Of a stretch of 44,512 bases of DNA, positions 16,210 through 24,977 are shown one piece after another. The DNA lies in NCBI GenBank assembly GCA_900758845.1, contig CAAESW010000007.1:1-44512 (forward strand), given 5' to 3'. Made by a program: the position numbers and the translations under genes. Source of the stretch: an uncultured Collinsella sp. GTDB taxonomy: Bacteria; Actinomycetota; Coriobacteriia; Coriobacteriales; Coriobacteriaceae. Position 1 is the stretch's first letter. Every line of letters starts with the position of its first letter. A model generated the notes under the pieces. It had not been told where the DNA came from. It ran no database searches and saw only the letters and a program-made list of their open reading frames with translations.

Positions 16210-17289
16210 CTAAATACCCGCAAGTTCGCAGTAGCGGTCGACATTGCTGGCAAATACCATCTCGACGGCACCCTTCTGGACGGGCACCGTCGGGGTCCTT
16301 CCCCACAGCAGATAATCGCCCAGCGTCTTAGCGCCGCGATACGCCAGGCTCGTCGGGTCCTTATAGACAATATTGGTAAAGATACCGCGGCGCAAGGCCA
16401 GAGCACTTTCGGGAAACAGGTCGTTGCCGATCACCATGACCTGACCGGCCTTGCCGGTCGAGACGAGCGCGTCGGCAACCACTTCGGAACCAACGGCAAA
16501 AACGCTACAGATAAGTTCGGGGGCGTCCGGCGCACTCAAGCGCTTTTCGAGCTCATGCTCGAGTTGTTTGACTTGCGCATGGGCACCTGCAAGATCCTCA
16601 ACCTGCCATGGAATATCACGTTCGCGCAGGTAATTGTGGAAGGCGCGGGCGGTTAGATAGTGCGAATCGGTATATGGGTCGCCTGTCAAAAGGAGCACGC
16701 GGGCGTCGGCCCCAGAAGCATGGACCAGGTTTGCCGCCTGCTCGGCCATAAGGCTGCCTGCCGTCGAATAATCGGCCGAGCTCGCACCCAAACGATTCAA
16801 ATGCGGACGGTCGCCGTCGACAAGCTCAATCGTCACGCCCGCCTCGGCGATCTGCCCCAAAAGCTCAGTCGCACGATCGTCGCCCGGCGCATAGGCGAGC
16901 AAGCCATCAATCTTCTCGCCCACCTGCAGACGCTCGTCGATTTGCTCGAGTGCATCAGCGTAGCCGCCCACGCCAAATTCAACGCGCTCAACCGTAATGC
17001 CCCGGTCGATGACCTCCTGTTCAAAGCGATTGCAGCCTTCCCACAGGTAACGGAAAAAGTACGCTCCCTCGCGCGATGCGCGGGGCAGGCAAAACACCAG
17101 ATTGATATCCTTGCGGCGCAGGCTTGAGGCACTTGTGTTGCGGTGATAGCCCATGGCCTCGGCCTTAGCGTTCACCTTGGCGCGCACGGATTCGCTCACG
17201 CCGGCCTTTCCCGTCAGAGCCTTGTGCACGGTATTGATGGAAACGCCAAGCTCGGCGGCTATGTCCTTCATGGTTACGCGAGCGCTCAT
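16210..17289 (-). CDS. LacI-family transcriptional regulator of the pectin/galacturonate island
   Basis: This 359-residue protein has a LacI helix-turn-helix (MKDIAAELGVSINTVHKALTG, residues 7-27) with the usual hinge, then a periplasmic-binding-protein-like effector domain (about 62-350) of the Peripla_BP_4 type, including NDLFPESALALRRGIF. GGAG lies 7 nt before the ATG. It is transcribed toward uxaC but has its own strong terminator. It is the only DNA-binding regulator inside the island, so it is the best candidate for binding the TGAACGTTCA sites. No such site is visible at its own promoter, so it may not be self-controlled. Effector (a uronate or keto-deoxy acid) is inferred. Confidence 0.9.
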   Translation of the reverse strand: MSARVTMKDIAAELGVSINTVHKALTGKAGVSESVRAKVNAKAEAMGYHRNTSASSLRRKDINLVFCLPRASREGAYFFRYLWEGCNRFEQEVIDRGITVERVEFGVGGYADALEQIDERLQVGEKIDGLLAYAPGDDRATELLGQIAEAGVTIELVDGDRPHLNRLGASSADYSTAGSLMAEQAANLVHASGADARVLLLTGDPYTDSHYLTARAFHNYLRERDIPWQVEDLAGAHAQVKQLEHELEKRLSAPDAPELICSVFAVGSEVVADALVSTGKAGQVMVIGNDLFPESALALRRGIFTNIVYKDPTSLAYRGAKTLGDYLLWGRTPTVPVQKGAVEMVFASNVDRYCELAGI

Positions 17290-17386
17290 GCGGTTACTCC
17301 GTTATAGATAAGTTGCCAATTAATAGTCCAGTTAACGATACCCCAAAAATACTCTTCGACTCGCCGTGCTCTCCCTCAAATGCACA

Positions 17387-17420
17387 AAGCGCCCCGCGAA
17401 CGGATGCCCGCGGAGCGCTT
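17387..17420 (-). terminator. Terminator after the FeoB-associated protein gene
   Basis: The stem AAGCGC-C-CCGCG paired with CGCGG-A-GCGCTT is followed on the minus strand by TTTGTGCATTT. It starts 14 nt after the stop codon at 17434. Confidence 0.65.
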
Positions 17421-17433
17421 GGATGTCCGGACC

Positions 17434-17634
17434 TTATTTGATACCGCGGCCCAAGTCTTCGGCGATTTTGTCCACGCCCTTAAGTGCGGCGCACGTCTTT
17501 TTGTTGGAGCAATGCCCGGTGCAAACGCCACCCTGAGCGCAGTCGGCGCAGGTGCCCTTGCGGTAGATGCGCACGCACACGGCGACAAACGCAATACCGA
17601 TAACAGCCAGTACAACAATATCGATAGGTGCCAT
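17434..17634 (-). CDS. FeoB-associated Cys-rich membrane protein
   Basis: This 66-residue protein has one N-terminal membrane segment (residues 3-20) followed by a Cys-rich cytoplasmic tail, CADCAQGGVCTGHCSNKKTC, and an amphipathic end. This is the layout of the FeoB-associated Cys-rich (FeoC-like) family found next to feoB in Gram-positive bacteria. GAGGAGG lies at good spacing. It follows feoB after a terminator, in the same direction. The Cys cluster could bind iron or an Fe-S centre; its function in transport is not known. Confidence 0.88.
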   Translation of the reverse strand: MAPIDIVVLAVIGIAFVAVCVRIYRKGTCADCAQGGVCTGHCSNKKTCAALKGVDKIAEDLGRGIK

Positions 17635-17744
17635 AGCAAGCCTCCTCTAGTTAACCACCACTTACTTTACCCCATTCTCCACCTACCAAAAAGGGACAGG
17701 TTTATTTTGGCCGGTTTTATCTGCGGAAACGCCACATCTCCCCT

Positions 17745-17781
17745 ACCAAAAAGCCCGAGTGTCGCTGGGACACCCGGGCTC
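17745..17781 (-). terminator. Terminator after feoB
   Basis: A stem AGCCCG-A-GTGTC with GACAC-C-CGGGCT and a short loop is followed on the minus strand by TTTTTGG. It starts 29 nt after the feoB stop. Confidence 0.8.
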
Positions 17782-17809
17782 GTGGAAAGGGGTTAATCCT
17801 TATTCAGAC

Positions 17810-20137
17810 TTAAGCGGAAACTGCGGCGGAAGCAGTGTTGGTCTCGTCCTCGTCGGTCCATGCATGCTTGGGCATGGGACGGAAGATCTGGAAGAGCATC
17901 GCAACCAGCAGCACGATGGCCACAATCGTCCAGATACCAAACTGTCCAAGAACAAGCAAGTTGTAGAACTGGTTGATGAACAGGCCGATCACCCAAGCAA
18001 AGGCGCACTCGTAACCGATGGCGATCGCAGTCCACTTGCCGGAATCCATCTGGTTGCGGATGGTGCCAATGGCGGCAAAGCACGGAGCGCACAGCAGGTT
18101 GAAAGCGCCAAAGGCAACGCAAGCGCCCATGGTGGGGAACATGCCGGCAAACGCGGTCCACAGGCTCGGGTCGGTCTCGGCGGCGTCGGCAACGGACAGC
18201 AGCGAGCCGGCGGTGGCGACGACGTTCTCCTTAGCGACAAGGCCCGAGACGGTCAGCGCAGTTGCCTGCCAGGTGCTAAAGCCGAGCGGGGCGAAGATCC
18301 AGGCGACCAGGTTGCCCAGCATGGCAAGCACGGAGTAGTCCATGAACTCCTCGGGGATGCCCTCCATAGCAGGCAGGAAGCCAAACGTGCCGTTGTAGCT
18401 ACCAAAGTTGGACAGGAACCACACCACAACGGTGGACGCGAAGATGACCGTGCCGGCCTTCTTGATAAAGGCCCAGCAGCGCTCCCACACGTGCAGCGCC
18501 CAAGAGCGGATCGCCGGGAAGTGGTAGGCAGGAAGCTCCATAACGAACGGCGTCGGGCGGCCGGCGAAGAGCTTGGTCTTCTTGAGCATAAGGCCCGAGG
18601 CGATGACGGCAAAGACGCCCAGGAAGTAGAAGAGCGGGCTGATCCACGCCGCGGTGGTGGAAGAGTCGCCGATGATGGAACCCATGAGCAGGGCGATGAT
18701 CGGCAGCTTAGCGCCGCAAGGGATGAACGTGGTAGTCATGACCGTCATGCGGCGGTCCTTCTCGTTCTCGATGGTCTTAGTAGCCATGACGCCGGGGACG
18801 CCGCAGCCCGAAGACACGAGCATGGGGATGAACGACTTACCGGACAGGCCAAAGCGGCGGAACACGCGGTCCATGATGAAGGCAACGCGGGCCATGTAGC
18901 CGCAGTCCTCCAGGAAGGACAGCATCACAAAAAGCAGGAACATCTGCGGCACAAAGCCGAAGATGGCGCCCAGGCCGCCGACGATACCGTCACAGACGAG
19001 CGAATCGACCAGGCCACCGTCCTCGGTGCCACCCGCCACAAGCGCGTCGTGGACCATGGTGGTAATACCCGGAACATACGGGCCATACTGCGCCGGGTCG
19101 ACCGAGTCAGCGTCGTCACCCGCGGCCTCGACAGCCTCATCGTAGGCGTCGCGGCCCTGGCCGAGCACATACCAACCGTCGGTACCAAAGAGCTGGTCGT
19201 TGGTGAAGTCGGTCACCGTGCCGCCCAAGGTAGAAACGGCGATGTAGTACACGCAGAACATGATGACGACAAAGATCGGCAGGCCCAGAATACGGTTGGT
19301 AACCACGCGGTCGATCTTCTCGGAGGTGCTCATCTTGGCCGGGGCCTTGGTGAGGCACTCGTCGATGATGTGCGCGATCACGCCGTAGCGCTCACCGGTG
19401 ATGATGGACTCGGCGTCGTCATCGCAATCCTGCTCGCACTGGGCGACCAGCTGCTCTACGCGAGCAGCCTTCTCCTTGGTGAGGTTGATGAGCTTGCAGG
19501 CGTCCGCGTCGCGCTCAAACAGCTTGACAGCGTAGTAGCGGCGCTTGTTGGCGGGAACGCTCGCCGGAAGGTTGTTCTCGATGTGGTCCAGAACGTCCTC
19601 GATGGAGGAGTCGAACTTGTGCTCCGGCACCTGGCCCTTGGAAGCGGCGGACTTCTTAACCTGCTCGAACAGCTCCTTGATACCCTTGTTCTTAAGAGCC
19701 GAGATCATCATGACCGGGCAGCCGAGCTTCTTGGACAGCTTGTCGGTGTCGATCTTGTCACCGTTCTTCTCGACCAAGTCGGCCATGTTGAGGGCAACGA
19801 CCACGGGCAGGCCGGTCTCGATAACCTGAAGCGCCAGGTACAGGTTGCGCTCGAGGTTGGTGGCATCGACGACTTGGACGACAACATCGGGCTCGCCGCT
19901 CATGAGGTAATCGCGCGAGCATTGCTCCTCGGGGCTGTAGGGGGAAAGCGAGTAGATGCCAGGGAGGTCCGTGATGGTAACGTTCTTGTCGCTTAGGAGC
20001 TTGGCTTCCTTTTTCTCAACCGTGACGCCGGGCCAGTTGCCAACGTAGCCGTTGGCGCCGGTGATCAGGTTGAAAAGCGTGGTCTTGCCGCAGTTGGGGT
20101 TACCCGCCAGCGCGACATGGATCTGAGAATCCGCCAT
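17810..20137 (-). CDS. feoB: Ferrous iron transport protein B
   Basis: This 775-residue protein imports Fe2+ across the inner membrane. The N-terminal G domain shows G1 GNPNCGKTT (12-20), G3 DLPGIYSLSPY (58-68) and G4 NMAD (about 117-120), followed by the helical GDI-like domain. The C-terminal half carries the two Gate domains and about 8 or more membrane segments, with the conserved Cys in SSGCGVPGVMATK and PCGAKLPI. Length is typical. AGGAAGAAGG precedes the ATG at 20137. An extra segment of about 60 residues with many Asp, Glu and Gly lies between the first membrane segment and Gate 1 (near residues 320-370). Upstream are two feoA genes and downstream the Cys-rich partner. Confidence 0.96.
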   Translation of the reverse strand: MADSQIHVALAGNPNCGKTTLFNLITGANGYVGNWPGVTVEKKEAKLLSDKNVTITDLPGIYSLSPYSPEEQCSRDYLMSGEPDVVVQVVDATNLERNLYLALQVIETGLPVVVALNMADLVEKNGDKIDTDKLSKKLGCPVMMISALKNKGIKELFEQVKKSAASKGQVPEHKFDSSIEDVLDHIENNLPASVPANKRRYYAVKLFERDADACKLINLTKEKAARVEQLVAQCEQDCDDDAESIITGERYGVIAHIIDECLTKAPAKMSTSEKIDRVVTNRILGLPIFVVIMFCVYYIAVSTLGGTVTDFTNDQLFGTDGWYVLGQGRDAYDEAVEAAGDDADSVDPAQYGPYVPGITTMVHDALVAGGTEDGGLVDSLVCDGIVGGLGAIFGFVPQMFLLFVMLSFLEDCGYMARVAFIMDRVFRRFGLSGKSFIPMLVSSGCGVPGVMATKTIENEKDRRMTVMTTTFIPCGAKLPIIALLMGSIIGDSSTTAAWISPLFYFLGVFAVIASGLMLKKTKLFAGRPTPFVMELPAYHFPAIRSWALHVWERCWAFIKKAGTVIFASTVVVWFLSNFGSYNGTFGFLPAMEGIPEEFMDYSVLAMLGNLVAWIFAPLGFSTWQATALTVSGLVAKENVVATAGSLLSVADAAETDPSLWTAFAGMFPTMGACVAFGAFNLLCAPCFAAIGTIRNQMDSGKWTAIAIGYECAFAWVIGLFINQFYNLLVLGQFGIWTIVAIVLLVAMLFQIFRPMPKHAWTDEDETNTASAAVSA

Positions 20138-20157
20138 TCAATCCTTCTTCCTTGTGT

Positions 20158-20183
20158 GCCTGCGCTGCTTTCTCCGCGCAGGC
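20158..20183. other. Hairpin in the feoB leader
   Basis: A perfect 8-bp GCCTGCGC/GCGCAGGC stem with a 10-nt loop lies 21 nt upstream of the feoB start. There is no T-run. It could pause transcription or shield the leader; no function can be assigned. Confidence 0.4.
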
Positions 20184-20206
20184 TGGATAATGTGCTTCAA
20201 AGATGC

Positions 20207-20240
20207 TGCATTAAGTTAGAAAAACCTAACTTTATCTGCA
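20207..20240. promoter_or_regulatory. Palindrome upstream of feoB, possible iron-regulator (DtxR/IdeR-type) site
   Basis: AAGTTAG and CTAACTT (20213-20232) are separated by 6 bp and flanked by TGCA on both sides, giving a 34-bp imperfect palindrome. DtxR/IdeR boxes are built on TTAGG...CCTAA, and this site shares TTAG/CTAA with the right spacing. It lies between feoA and feoB, so it would allow separate iron control of feoB. Confidence 0.5.
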
Positions 20241-20260
20241 GAAATATGCGCCGCGAGTCC

Positions 20261-20482
20261 TTACTGAACCTCGACGACGGCGGCCTCCTCCTTGCGGATG
20301 GAAAGCTCGTAGCCGCGCACGTTGATCTCGACCGGATCACCGAGCGGTGCAACCTTCACGACCTTGAACGAAGTGCCCTTGATGAGCCCCAGGTCCATAA
20401 GGTGGCGGCGAAGCGCACCCTCACCGTGAAGCTTGACGATGGTGGAGCTCTCGCCCACCTCAACGTCACCCAATGTCTTCAT
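20261..20482 (-). CDS. feoA: FeoA-domain protein (second copy, next to feoB)
   Basis: This 73-residue SH3-like FeoA protein has GALRRHLMDLGLIKGTSFKVVKVAPLGDPVEI, matching the family consensus (DLGL..G). FeoA is a small cytoplasmic protein thought to assist FeoB. GGGGGAC lies upstream of the ATG. It follows the first feoA by 40 nt and precedes feoB by 123 nt. Confidence 0.92.
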   Translation of the reverse strand: MKTLGDVEVGESSTIVKLHGEGALRRHLMDLGLIKGTSFKVVKVAPLGDPVEINVRGYELSIRKEEAAVVEVQ

Positions 20483-20522
20483 TTACTTGTCCCCCTTTCA
20501 GTGCGTACAGAAATACCGTCGA

Positions 20523-20765
20523 CTAACCGACGGTCATGATGTGCATGGCAACCTTGGAATCGATGCCAAAGCGTGCGCCCAGCACGGTGACGATGATATT
20601 GGCGCCACTCGAGCTCACCACGTGGATTTCGTTGCCCTCGACAAAGCCGAGGTCCTTGAGGTGGTGCCTCATATCCTCATTGCCCTTTACACGAGACACG
20701 CGCACGGTTTCGCCCGCTTTTACCATCGAGAGCGGCATTGCCGGCATCTGCGGTCCGCAAGACAT
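20523..20765 (-). CDS. feoA: FeoA-domain protein (first copy)
   Basis: This 80-residue FeoA-like protein has HHLKDLGFVEGNEIHVVSSSGANIIV and GARFGIDSKVAMHIMTV, the usual two halves of the FeoA beta barrel. It has a longer N-terminal lead (MSCGPQMPAMPLSMVKAGE) with one Cys. Two feoA genes ahead of feoB are common in Gram-positive bacteria. It is the first gene of the feo unit and directly follows the inverted repeat at 20808-20861. Confidence 0.9.
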   Translation of the reverse strand: MSCGPQMPAMPLSMVKAGETVRVSRVKGNEDMRHHLKDLGFVEGNEIHVVSSSGANIIVTVLGARFGIDSKVAMHIMTVG

Positions 20766-20807
20766 GAGTGGCTCCTAACGTCAGTTCGTCCTCAACATCG
20801 ACGCGGT

Positions 20808-20861
20808 AAAAGTTAACCACGCCTATGTTCGCTTTAGTAAACTAACACGTGGTTAACTTTT
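20808..20861. promoter_or_regulatory. Inverted repeat in the feo promoter
   Basis: A perfect 14-bp inverted repeat (AAAAGTTAACCACG and complement) has its arms 26 bp apart. Inside lies another palindrome, TTAGTAAACTAA (20834-20845). The half-sites AAGTTAAC and TTAGT resemble the site before feoB (AAGTTAG), so one metal-responsive regulator could bind both. The regulator gene is not in the window. Confidence 0.55.
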
Positions 20862-20910
20862 TGGAAAGGGTCCCCATTCAGATTTCGAAAAAGTTTCCTA
20901 TACGAAACAA

Positions 20911-20943
20911 AGGCACCGCAAAGACCGTCTCTTTGCAGTGCCT
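20911..20943 (-). terminator. Terminator after the HPr-like gene
   Basis: A 14-bp stem with one mismatch (AGGCACCGCAAAGA with TCTTTGCAGTGCCT) and a 5-nt loop is followed on the minus strand by TTTGTTT. Confidence 0.75.
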
Positions 20944-20997
20944 ATTGATACCAATTTATGCAACAGAGGGGACTGCCCCTTTGTCACATTGTTGAGG

Positions 20998-21246
20998 TTA
21001 AAGCGAGAGGTTTCTGATCGACGTGACGCAGGAGGCCTCATCCACACCCGAAACGCGGAACACGACGTCTTCGCCACATTCGCCGCAGAGTGCCATGAGC
21101 CCTATAACATCGCGGCCATCCGTGTGGCGATTGCCGATACTGACTGACACGTCGCTACGATGCTTGGCAATGATGTCATAGAGCAGCGCAACCGGGCGGG
21201 CATGTAATCCCAACGGATCTTTAATCGTCTTTGTAAACTCGACCAT
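20998..21246 (-). CDS. HPr-like phosphocarrier protein with Asp at position 46
   Basis: This 82-residue HPr-family protein has GLHARPVALL with His15, the residue phosphorylated by enzyme I in the sugar phosphotransferase system. I chose ATG 21246 (MVEFTK) because GGGAGGGGAC lies just upstream; with this start His15 and residue 46 fall on standard HPr numbering. Where Gram-positive HPr has Ser46, the target of HPr kinase, this protein has Asp46 (GRDVIGLM). It also has CGEC near 54-57, not usual for HPr. It stands alone with its own terminator and no ptsI or sugar-PTS gene nearby, so it may be regulatory and not the main carrier. Confidence 0.88.
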   Translation of the reverse strand: MVEFTKTIKDPLGLHARPVALLYDIIAKHRSDVSVSIGNRHTDGRDVIGLMALCGECGEDVVFRVSGVDEASCVTSIRNLSL

Positions 21247-21331
21247 GTCCCCTCCCGCGGCATCGCACATTCGGCCGGCAAAACCCAGCCACGTGGTAGC
21301 TATTGTACGTTACCGGCGCACCCCCGTTCCG

Positions 21332-21367
21332 AAAAAAACGAGGGAAGGCACGCGTCCTTCCCTCGTT
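21332..21367 (-). terminator. Terminator after aspS
   Basis: A perfect 12-bp stem (AACGAGGGAAGG and complement) with a 7-nt loop lies 24 nt after the aspS stop and is followed on the minus strand by a T-run. Confidence 0.85.
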
Positions 21368-21390
21368 GCAGGCAATATGTAGCCGCTCGC

Positions 21391-23178
<1,788 letters not shown>

Positions 23179-23434
23179 ACCAGTGATCCTCCTTTATGGA
23201 TCTGTGCCGCCCCGTGTCGTTCCGGGCGGCGTCGTACAGATTTGCCCAGCCTGCGTAAACCGCGCAGCCAGACATGGCGTTCTATCTTATCGCACCTGTG
23301 TCGATGTGCCGCGGAAAAGTAGCTCCTGCCCAAAGACTTGACGGAGACGAAACAATTGACGCGGCCTGGCCGTCGCCAAGGCGCGCCGCGTGCGACAATG
23401 TGCCCCAATACAACTGCACTCGGAAAGGCCCGTC

Positions 23435-24070
23435 ATGACTGCACGCCTCATCGTTATGGATATCGACTCCACCCTCATCAACCAGGAGGTCATCGACCTG
23501 TTGGGCGAGGAGGCAGGCGTGGGCGAGCAAGTTGCGCAAATCACCGAGCGCGCTATGCGCGGCGAGCTGGACTTTAAGCAGGCGCTCGAGGAGCGCGTGG
23601 GGCTGCTCGCCGGCCTGGACGAGAGCGTGTTCGAGCGCACCTTTGAGCGCGTGACATTTACCCCCGGCGCGTTAGAGCTTGTGCGCTCGGCACACAGCAA
23701 GGGCTGGAAGGTCGGCGTGGTGAGCGGCGGCTTCCACGAGGTCGCCGACAAGATCGTGGCTGCCGCGGGTATCGACTTTTGCCTGGCCAACCGCCTGGAG
23801 GTCGTGGACGGCAAGCTCACCGGTAAGTTGGCTGCCGACATTGTGACCAAGGAGTCCAAGCTCATCCAGCTGTTGGACTGGGCAGTTGAGTGCGGCGTCG
23901 ACATGGCCCACACGGTCGCTATTGGCGACGGGGCAAACGACATCCCCATGATCCAGGCCGCGGGCACTGGCATCGCGTTTTGCGCCAAGCCCAAGACGCG
24001 CGAAGCCGCCCCGTTTGCCATCGACGAGCGCAACCTGATGCTCGCCATGGACATCATCCTGCGCGACTAG
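23435..24070 (+). CDS. serB: Phosphoserine phosphatase SerB-like (HAD superfamily)
   Basis: This 211-residue HAD phosphatase has motif I MDIDSTLI (Asp9 and Asp11), motif II VVSGGF, the conserved Lys in KLTGKL..., and motif III GDGANDIPMIQAAG. It resembles the catalytic domain of SerB, which makes serine from phosphoserine, without the N-terminal ACT domains of longer forms. I chose ATG 23435, preceded by GGAAAGG. It is the first of the plus-strand genes and is divergent from aspS. Confidence 0.88.
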   Translation: MTARLIVMDIDSTLINQEVIDLLGEEAGVGEQVAQITERAMRGELDFKQALEERVGLLAGLDESVFERTFERVTFTPGALELVRSAHSKGWKVGVVSGGFHEVADKIVAAAGIDFCLANRLEVVDGKLTGKLAADIVTKESKLIQLLDWAVECGVDMAHTVAIGDGANDIPMIQAAGTGIAFCAKPKTREAAPFAIDERNLMLAMDIILRD

Positions 24071-24106
24071 CCGATCCGTCTAACAATTGAATCAGTCCGT
24101 CCTATA

Positions 24107-24161
24107 GTTTCCGAACAATTTTGTCTTAGTGTTCGGAAACATACCCTTTGAGTGCTAGACT
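24107..24161 (+). promoter_or_regulatory. Promoter and inverted-repeat operator of larBC
   Basis: A perfect 10-bp inverted repeat, GTTTCCGAAC (24107-24116) and GTTCGGAAAC (24131-24140), overlaps a -35-like TTCGGA (24132-24137). A TG-extended -10-like TAGACT (24156-24161) lies 18 bp downstream. The repeat is well placed for repression of larBC, possibly by the TetR protein encoded downstream. It could also be the serB terminator, but there is no T-run. Confidence 0.5.
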
Positions 24162-24184
24162 TTGCGCCGTCGAAGGGAACATAT

Positions 24185-24967
24185 ATGGATAAGCGAGATC
24201 TTGAGCAGCTGCTGAGCGACGTTGCCGGCGGATCAGTCACCCCTGCCGACGCCCTCACGCGCATCCAGACGGCTCCGACCGCCGATTTGGGCTTTGCGCA
24301 GCTCGATCTTTCGCGCGGAGTGCGCCAGGGAGCCGGCGAGGTTGTCTACGGTGCCGGTAAAACCGCCGAGCAGATTGCCGCCATTATCGAAGCGCTGTGC
24401 GATGCCGGCCAGGAGCGCATCCTAGTCACACGCTTGGATGCCGAAAAAGCCGCACGCACCACGGAGCTTCTTGGCAACGACATCGACCTGGGATATATCC
24501 CGGACGCCCAGCTCGCCCTGGTGGGTGGCAAGCCCTCCCCCACCGGCAACGGACACATCGTCGTCGCCTGCGCCGGCACGAGCGACCTGCCCGTCGCCGA
24601 AGAGGCGGCACTGACGGCCGAGTTCTACGGCAACGAGGTCGATCGCCTCTACGACGTGGGTGTCGCCGGCCTGCACCGCCTACTCGCTCATGCTGAGGAA
24701 CTTGCCCAGGCGCAGGTGGTCATCGCCATCGCCGGCATGGAAGGCGCCCTGGCGAGCGTTATCGGCGGTCTTGTGAGCTGTCCGGTCATCGCCGTCCCCA
24801 CCAGCGTGGGCTATGGCGCGAGCTTTGGCGGCGTGGCCGCACTGCTCGCCATGCTCAACTCCTGCGCCAGCGGCGTTTCAGTCGTCAACATCGACAATGG
24901 CTTCGGCGCCGCCTACCAGGCAAGTCTTATCAATCATCTGAGCGCCGGCACACCCCGCGCCCGTTAA
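24185..24967 (+). CDS. larB: LarB, nickel-pincer cofactor biosynthesis carboxylase/hydrolase
   Basis: This 260-residue protein of the LarB family carries an AIR-carboxylase (PurE-like) domain in its C-terminal half. LarB adds CO2 to nicotinate adenine dinucleotide and cleaves it, the first step toward the nickel-pincer nucleotide of lactate racemase. Supporting stretches are the N-terminal LEQLLSDVAGGSVTPADAL, EVVYGAGKTAEQI, VACAGTSDLPVAEEAA, IAGMEGALASVIGGL and PTSVGYGASFGGVAALL. GAAGGGAAC precedes the ATG at 24185. larC starts 10 nt after its stop. Confidence 0.94.
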   Translation: MDKRDLEQLLSDVAGGSVTPADALTRIQTAPTADLGFAQLDLSRGVRQGAGEVVYGAGKTAEQIAAIIEALCDAGQERILVTRLDAEKAARTTELLGNDIDLGYIPDAQLALVGGKPSPTGNGHIVVACAGTSDLPVAEEAALTAEFYGNEVDRLYDVGVAGLHRLLAHAEELAQAQVVIAIAGMEGALASVIGGLVSCPVIAVPTSVGYGASFGGVAALLAMLNSCASGVSVVNIDNGFGAAYQASLINHLSAGTPRAR

Positions 24968-24977
24968 GGAGCATTCC

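Noticed and set aside
15868..16656. 262-codon plus-strand reading frame near the lacI-type gene
   Set aside because: It crosses the inverted-repeat unit and the regulator gene, and has no family features or ribosome binding site.
17683..17751. CCTACCAAAAAG direct repeat between feoB and the Cys-rich protein gene
   Set aside because: Two short copies 56 bp apart. One forms the T-tail of the feoB terminator, and the evidence is too weak to call an element.
17759..19996. 745-codon plus-strand reading frame opposite feoB
   Set aside because: The product is charged and repetitive with no recognisable domain, and the minus strand encodes an intact FeoB.
20958..20985. AGGGGACTGCCCCT hairpin after the HPr-like gene
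   Set aside because: A 5-bp stem with a 4-nt loop and no T-run; the stronger terminator at 20911-20943 explains the site.
23179..23290. T-box riboswitch ahead of aspS
   Set aside because: I found no TGGNACCGCG-like T-box word or specifier stem in the leader; only a normal ribosome binding site is seen.
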